Source: Saccharina japonica (lineage: Eukaryota; Sar; Phaeophyceae; Laminariales; Laminariaceae). Taken from it: a DNA stretch of 64,000 nt. The translations under genes were made by a program, and so were the position numbers. The notes below the pieces were generated by a model. That model did not search any database, was not told the DNA's origin, and saw only the letters and a list, made by a program, of their open reading frames with translations. The stretch covers positions 59,552 through 123,551 of the forward strand of contig MEHQ01003287.1 of NCBI GenBank assembly GCA_008828725.1, written 5' to 3'. How positions within the stretch are numbered: the stretch's first letter is position 1; the number at the start of each line of letters is the position of its first letter. Of the stretch, positions 59,222 to 64,000 are shown one piece after another.

Positions 59222-59340
59222 CAACACTAATTCCAAGTAGTTTGTCCCCAAAAACGTGGGGGGACCGGTTCTTAACCCATCAAGAACTGGTCCCACGAAT
59301 TTGGGGACAAATTACTTGGAATTAGTCTAGGATTTTTTTT
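59222..59340. mobile_element. M2 element, hairpin form
   Basis: The left arm 'ctaattccaagtagtttgtc' through 'accggttcttaa' is mirrored by 'aagaactggtcccacg' through 'ttacttggaattagtct'. It is immediately followed by a partial M4 element (59355-59480). Both sit at the right edge of the inverted block. Confidence 0.8.
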
Positions 59341-59976
59341 TTGAGTTCTAAGGGCCCGTATTAGGGCCCGTATTAACGAGTATGAAATAAATTCAATTTG
59401 GAAAAAATAAAATTCAAATACGCTTTTAATTGGTCAACACACGCACCAGCATCAAAGATTAGGATCTTGGGGTCTAATCAATTTGAANTGGACGAAAAAA
59501 NCAAGAAGGTCCCAGGACCTTCTTTTCCAAATAATTCAAATCAAATTGAGGAGTTGGCCCGACTTGGACCGGCATGTCCACGGTGGGCAAACGCCCCCGG
59601 TACAATCTGGTCATTTCTTGGTGGCATCGATGACCACGACCGAGGCGACAACACGTGAACCACAACCCGAGGCCACCGGGACAACAGCCACGCCCACGCC
59701 TATAGACAATAGCACAGCGTACCCCGGCGGTGGCGCCTCAAAACCAATCATGGCGGTCGCAATCCCAACTTTCCAACCAGCTCGATGCTCCAACCCGATC
59801 AAAAACCGAGCGATCGACCCAAAAACAACATGATACGCTCAAGACTTCGATAACACAATCGCCGCCCCTGTCTCTCTCCCCCCCCCCCCCCCGTAGTTAT
59901 GTTCACCTTAATTTTTATGTTTAATCGGTGGCGACTCTTTCTTCCCTCGCTCGGGAAATATTGTGAAATGACACAG

Positions 59977-62565
59977 GACCGTGCCGACCTGGACTTCGCT
60001 CTCATCGTGCCCGGGGGCGTGGACGTGGTGGCTCTGTCCTTCGTGCAGAAGGCGGCCGACGTACAGGAGCTGAAGGACGTCGTGCAAGGGCGTTGCAGGG
60101 TGAGTGGGAGAGGGAGGGCGGCGTGTGTTTTTTTCTGATCACTCAGTCGGTATTATATTCCTCACGCTATCGCAAAATCTGAATACTCGTGCTGGCTAGT
60201 AAACATGTTCTATTGTTTGCGGGGAGGGCGTTCCTGACCACCCTGACAGCTCAGCGTACAGTCCAATGCGTCACACCTCGGCCAGACGATTTATTCTCAG
60301 TTCATGATGATCTAGATCTTTCAAAGCAGGTAGATTCCTGATCTGTTATGGTGTAGCTCGTGTTGCAGGGGTGGGAGCCGCGTAATCTGCGTGTCCTACG
60401 ACATACATGTCTTCTGGGTTGGATTTGTACTATTGCACAGATCCTTGTACAACATATCAAAACGGGGAGGGCGTTCCTGACCACCCTGACAGCTCAGCGT
60501 ACAGTCCAATGCGTCACACCTCGGCCAGACGATTTATTCTCAGTTCATGATGATCTAGATCTTTCAAAGCAGGTAGATTCCTGATCTGTTATGGTGTAGC
60601 TCGTGTTGCAGGGGTGGGAGCCGCGTAATCTGCGTGTCCTACGACATACATGTCTTCTGGGTTGGATTTGTACTATTGCACAGATCCTTGTACAACATAT
60701 CAAAACAGCAGGTCATACTCTAGATGATATATCTGTCAGTGATCTGTAGATCTATCTGTAAATTATATATCTGCATGGAAAAGGCATATAGTCAGCCGTC
60801 GATGTAGAAACAGTAGATCGTCTCCAGTGTTTTGTTTGGGCCCGAAGAGGATTCCTGTTATGCCCCTTGCTGGGACCAGCTGCGTATATCATAACTTGCA
60901 CCTGGTATCTTGTTTTTTTTTGTTCCAGCCGATCGCCCGCGATAAAAACACCACCAGTAATTGATTATTTACTCCGGTGGGGATACCAAAATCAAAGAAG
61001 TATTGTGCGCACTTACGTACTTGACCATCATCATTTTGTTGTTGTTGTTGTTGTGTTGCATCCGGCAGGTGATGGCTAAAATCGAGAAGCCGCAAGCAGT
61101 CGACGACCTGGAGGAGATCGTTGCCCTGTGCGACGCGATCATGGTGGCCCGGTACGTTTTGACCCCCCCCACACCTGCTATGGTCATACGACTACGGCCA
61201 TGCATGAAAATGAAGTACACCCCCACACCTGCTCACAAGCGGTTCTTGGTAGGATGCAGCTCACCCTTCATGCGACTCGCCCAAACCTCACGGCGCTTCG
61301 CGCTTGGTGCTAGCAATGTCTGCCTGCTCCTGCCTTACAAGCAAGTGTCTGATTTGCTTGCAAGCGTCTGCCCACAACAAAGCGCCCCCCCCCCAAGAGC
61401 TCCGTCCCGGCATTGTAGGGATGCGAGGGTCTATGGTCATACGACTACGGCCGTGCACGACATGAGTACCCCCCCCCCCAAGAGCCGCGCGCGCCACCTT
61501 GCGAATTTCTGACCGACCTCTTGAGGCTGCCGAGTACTGTCAAGTACCTGAACCTCAAAAAGACTGACACTCCCTGTCCTTTATCTCTCCCTGCCGTACC
61601 CCCGTTGTGTGCCTTGCCCTCTCTCCTCCTCCAGAGGTGACCTCGGGGTGGAGATGCCCCCCGAGCTCGTCCCCATCACGCAGAAACGCATCATCGACTG
61701 CTGCAGGCGCCAGGGGAAGCCGGTCATCGTCGCCACGCAGATGCTCGAGTCCATGATTGAGGTGTGCTTACAACAGTACGTACTGTAGTATTTATATCAG
61801 GTAGACATGTTTTTGAGGTTCGCTCTGCTCCGCGACTGGAACCTTGAAACTTGGAGAAAAAAAAAACGATTACTGGTTGCTTCCACAGCTGTCAGATTTT
61901 GATTCCCCTCAATGGGTATAAGGGATATACACCCTTCTTCCCTGTACAGATGCTTTTTTTCCTTTTTTTTTTTCTATAGCGCAGCAGGTGGTGGTGGTGG
62001 TTGAATTGCGTGCCTGATCCGCCTCGTTGATGCCTTACGTAGCCTTTTTTGAGAGAAAACCTCCTCGGCAGCCGCCGATACCGGCACAGCAGTGCGGGCA
62101 CACCTGAGGGAAGGCCAGGCCGCTTCGAGCACCGACCGACATGACGTTCGATTTTTGTCTCTTCCGCCTATTGGTGTGCAGTACGTCCGCGTTTGTCTTT
62201 GCCTATCGCCATAGAGCTCCCGTCGCCTGCTGTCACCTTGTCCTCACGCCTTGTCTTGTTTTTTTTTTTCGTTAGTTGTTCAATCTCTATTGTCTCCTCT
62301 ACCCGTCTCTACTTTTCTCTACTTCTCTTTGTCATTTTCTTGATTATCGTCTCAATCTTTCTTTTTTTCCTCTCCTTCTCTGCCTCGTTCTCGTTATATT
62401 CTTCGCTTCCTCCTCCTCCTCTTTTTATCTCCCTCTTGCTTCCCTTCTCTTACCCCTCTACCGTCTTTCCCTCCCCCTGTTTCACTCCCCCTCCCTCACC
62501 CCCTTCTTCTTTCTCACATGTTCGGTTTTTGCTTGCGTCTCCTCTCTCCCTCTCACTCACCCCCC

Positions 62566-62605
<40 letters not shown>

Positions 62606-63596
62606 GATAAAAAAAAGAACCCCACCCCCACCCGTGCCGAGGCTTCGGATGTGGCGACAGCAATCTACGACGGGGCTGACGGGATCATGCTTTCCGCGGA
62701 GTCGGCGGCGGGAAAGTTCCCCATGGAGAGCGTGGGGATGCAGCAGAAGATCATCACCGCTGTTGAGAACGACCCGGTGAGACTGGCTGGAGAGAGCGAG
62801 CTAAGAGCCTGGGGTGGGGAGGGGAGGGTTGGGATGCGAGCTGCACGGGTGCAGCAGTCCCGCGCGATTCGGACTTCAGACCGCTTCGGTACCCACTCGC
62901 TGTCCGCGTCATAGGACGGAGGGGATGGTAGAGGTGAGAGGGCTGGGTTGGGGGAGGGGGAGGGGGAGATTGTGCTTTCCGCTTTTCTGGTGGGCGTCGT
63001 TTCACGCTACAACGATAACTACGACGTGAACGACCGCCTTTTTGTTTTGCGGTGTGAGCCCAATTCCATGGCAACTCTAACTGCCTGCCGGGTTTTTTGT
63101 GCTTCCCGCGCATGTTTCTGTGGCTCAGTGGAACTGCCCGTGCGGGTTATATGTATGCCGCGTTGGTTTTGGCAGACGGAGTGCGTCTGTTTTCCTCGAA
63201 AGCGTCCTTGGAACTGCGCGCCGCGCCTATTGCGGCTCGGCGGCTTTGTTTTTTCTCGCAATGTTCGTTTTGGGATCTGGAGCCCGTAACCTCTGCTGTT
63301 AAAGGTGTAGGATGCTGAAGAGATGGGCGCGTACGCAGCCGGTGCATTGCGTGCGTGCCCACCGTGAGCGGGACGCCGGGGACCACCAAGGGGTGCCTCG
63401 AACGCGGTGCTCTTGTCCCGTACGACTGCGGCCATCCATGACATAAGTACCCCCATCTCCCCCCCTCGCCGAATCGGGTTATTGTATTGATGCCATGCGT
63501 GAACGTTGGAACGACAGCAGCAGCAACAACAACACCAACAACAACAATAGTAGCAACACCACTAAAGACAACGGCATTAGCAACAACGTGGACAGC

Positions 63597-63638
<42 letters not shown>

Positions 63639-63875
63639 ATCAGCTGCCACACAATATCAACAACAGCAGCACAAACAACAACATCAACAAGACAACAATA
63701 AAAAGCAACACCAGCCACAATCGCAAACCGCAACAGTATCAGTAACCGTTACATCTTCCCCCGATTGCGTCAATCCCACCGGCACGAACAGCTGTACCGC
63801 AGATACATGCTCACCCAGAGCGAGAAGCAGAGGACCGGGTCTGCAACGGACGCCATCACCATGGCCGCCCGTCAG
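59977..63875 (+). CDS. PK: Pyruvate kinase, 3' segment (exons 7-11, C-terminus beyond window)
   Basis: Plus-strand exons 59977-60099, 61069-61151, 61635-61761, 62618-62776 and 63792-63875, all in phase. Exon 7: DRADLDFAL and [19 protein letters not shown]. Exon 8: [17 protein letters not shown] with the catalytic Lys, ending MVA; the MVARGDLG motif is restored across the intron to exon 9. Exon 9: [17 protein letters not shown] with the metal-binding Asp, and [11 protein letters not shown] with the conserved Thr. Exon 10: [15 protein letters not shown] and [17 protein letters not shown]. Exon 11: [12 protein letters not shown] and DAITMAARQ. The remaining C-terminal allosteric domain (about 100 residues) lies outside. 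With exons 1-6 this makes 469 codons so far. Intron 9 ends in an unusual acceptor: the CT run (about 62565-62602) is separated from the AG by 'gataaaaaaaag'. Confidence 0.9.
60221..60706 (+). repeat. Perfect-looking 243-bp tandem duplication
   Basis: Copy one, 60221-60463; copy two, 60464-60706. I found no difference between them by eye. They lie in pyruvate kinase intron 7 and do not touch exon sequence. Confidence 0.9.
61186..61475 (+). repeat. Dispersed G-tract-linked repeats in pyruvate kinase intron 8
   Basis: Two rearranged parts of the long form: 'atggtcatacgactacggcc' at 61186 onward with the 'gttcttggtaggatgc' part after it, then a second 'ccggcattgtagggatgc' part at about 61400-61475 ending in a C run. 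Confidence 0.7.
62565..62602. repeat. CT dinucleotide run before exon 10
   Basis: CT repeat ending about 15 bases upstream of the exon 10 acceptor. The longer region 62240-62602 is strongly pyrimidine-rich. Confidence 0.9.
63515..63705. repeat. CAA/CAG-rich microsatellite region in pyruvate kinase intron 10
   Basis: Imperfect CAA, CAG and AAC units with a purer AAC core at about 63594-63637. Confidence 0.9.
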
Positions 63876-64000
63876 GTATCATTATCATACTTGCCGCCTG
63901 CCATCATGTGTAGTAGTACTCTATTAGTAGGATCATAGTAAAGTAGTTCAGTACTATTAGGGTTAGGATGCTGTACCACGTATTACAGCAGTAGTACACG

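Noticed and set aside
59899-60138. ORF start MTQDRADL just before pyruvate kinase exon 7
   Set aside because: The upstream residues are intron read-through; the AG at 59975-59976 is the acceptor and DRADLDFAL joins AMTPK from exon 6.
63479-63927. Asn/Thr-rich frames
   Set aside because: They arise from the CAA/AAC microsatellite in pyruvate kinase intron 10; only 63792-63875 is coding.

Overview
The window is nuclear DNA of a eukaryote with small exons, long introns (mostly GT-AG) and heavy repeat load. The best fit is a brown alga (Phaeophyceae) or a close photosynthetic stramenopile. Three things point there: a pyruvate kinase whose leader is a signal peptide ending in an A-x-A-F motif, as in proteins imported into a red-algal secondary plastid; an intronless F-box/ankyrin-like protein of the GCPWD type common in brown algae and their giant viruses; and a decayed Ty3/gypsy integrase. 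The lineage is inferred from family knowledge, not from a search.

Layout. 0-17.7 kb is mostly repeats: an open frame coding polyalanine (1.3-2.6 kb), a 2.2-kb foldback transposon with a 9-bp target duplication (4.15-6.36 kb), a weak candidate multi-exon gene (7.1-10.4 kb) and many copies of a G-tract-linked dispersed repeat. 17.8-19.4 kb holds retroelement relics. 20.2-21.3 kb is the ankyrin-like gene (+). 22.6-34.3 kb is a complete 10-exon tRNA-dihydrouridine synthase (DUS2 type, minus strand, 520 aa, all splice phases agree). 34.66-44.9 kb is the 32-kDa subunit of replication protein A (RPA2, +), head-to-head with DUS2 across 359 bp; its last exon was not found. 48.1 kb to the window end is a plastid-type pyruvate kinase, C-terminus outside the window.

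The most striking point is that the pyruvate kinase is broken in orientation. Exons 1-2 are on plus, exons 3-6 on minus in descending order, and exons 7-11 on plus again, yet every splice phase joins correctly once the middle is flipped. The flipped block (about 51-59.9 kb) has copies of one foldback repeat at both ends, contains a 132-bp N gap, and carries a second, indel-ridden copy of exons 3-4 that lacks a 484-bp insertion present in the clean copy. This is either a real repeat-mediated inversion or, more likely, an assembly flip plus haplotype duplication.

The genes are housekeeping (tRNA modification, DNA replication/repair, plastid glycolysis) and do not form a pathway together. Several short inverted-repeat transposon families sit inside their introns.
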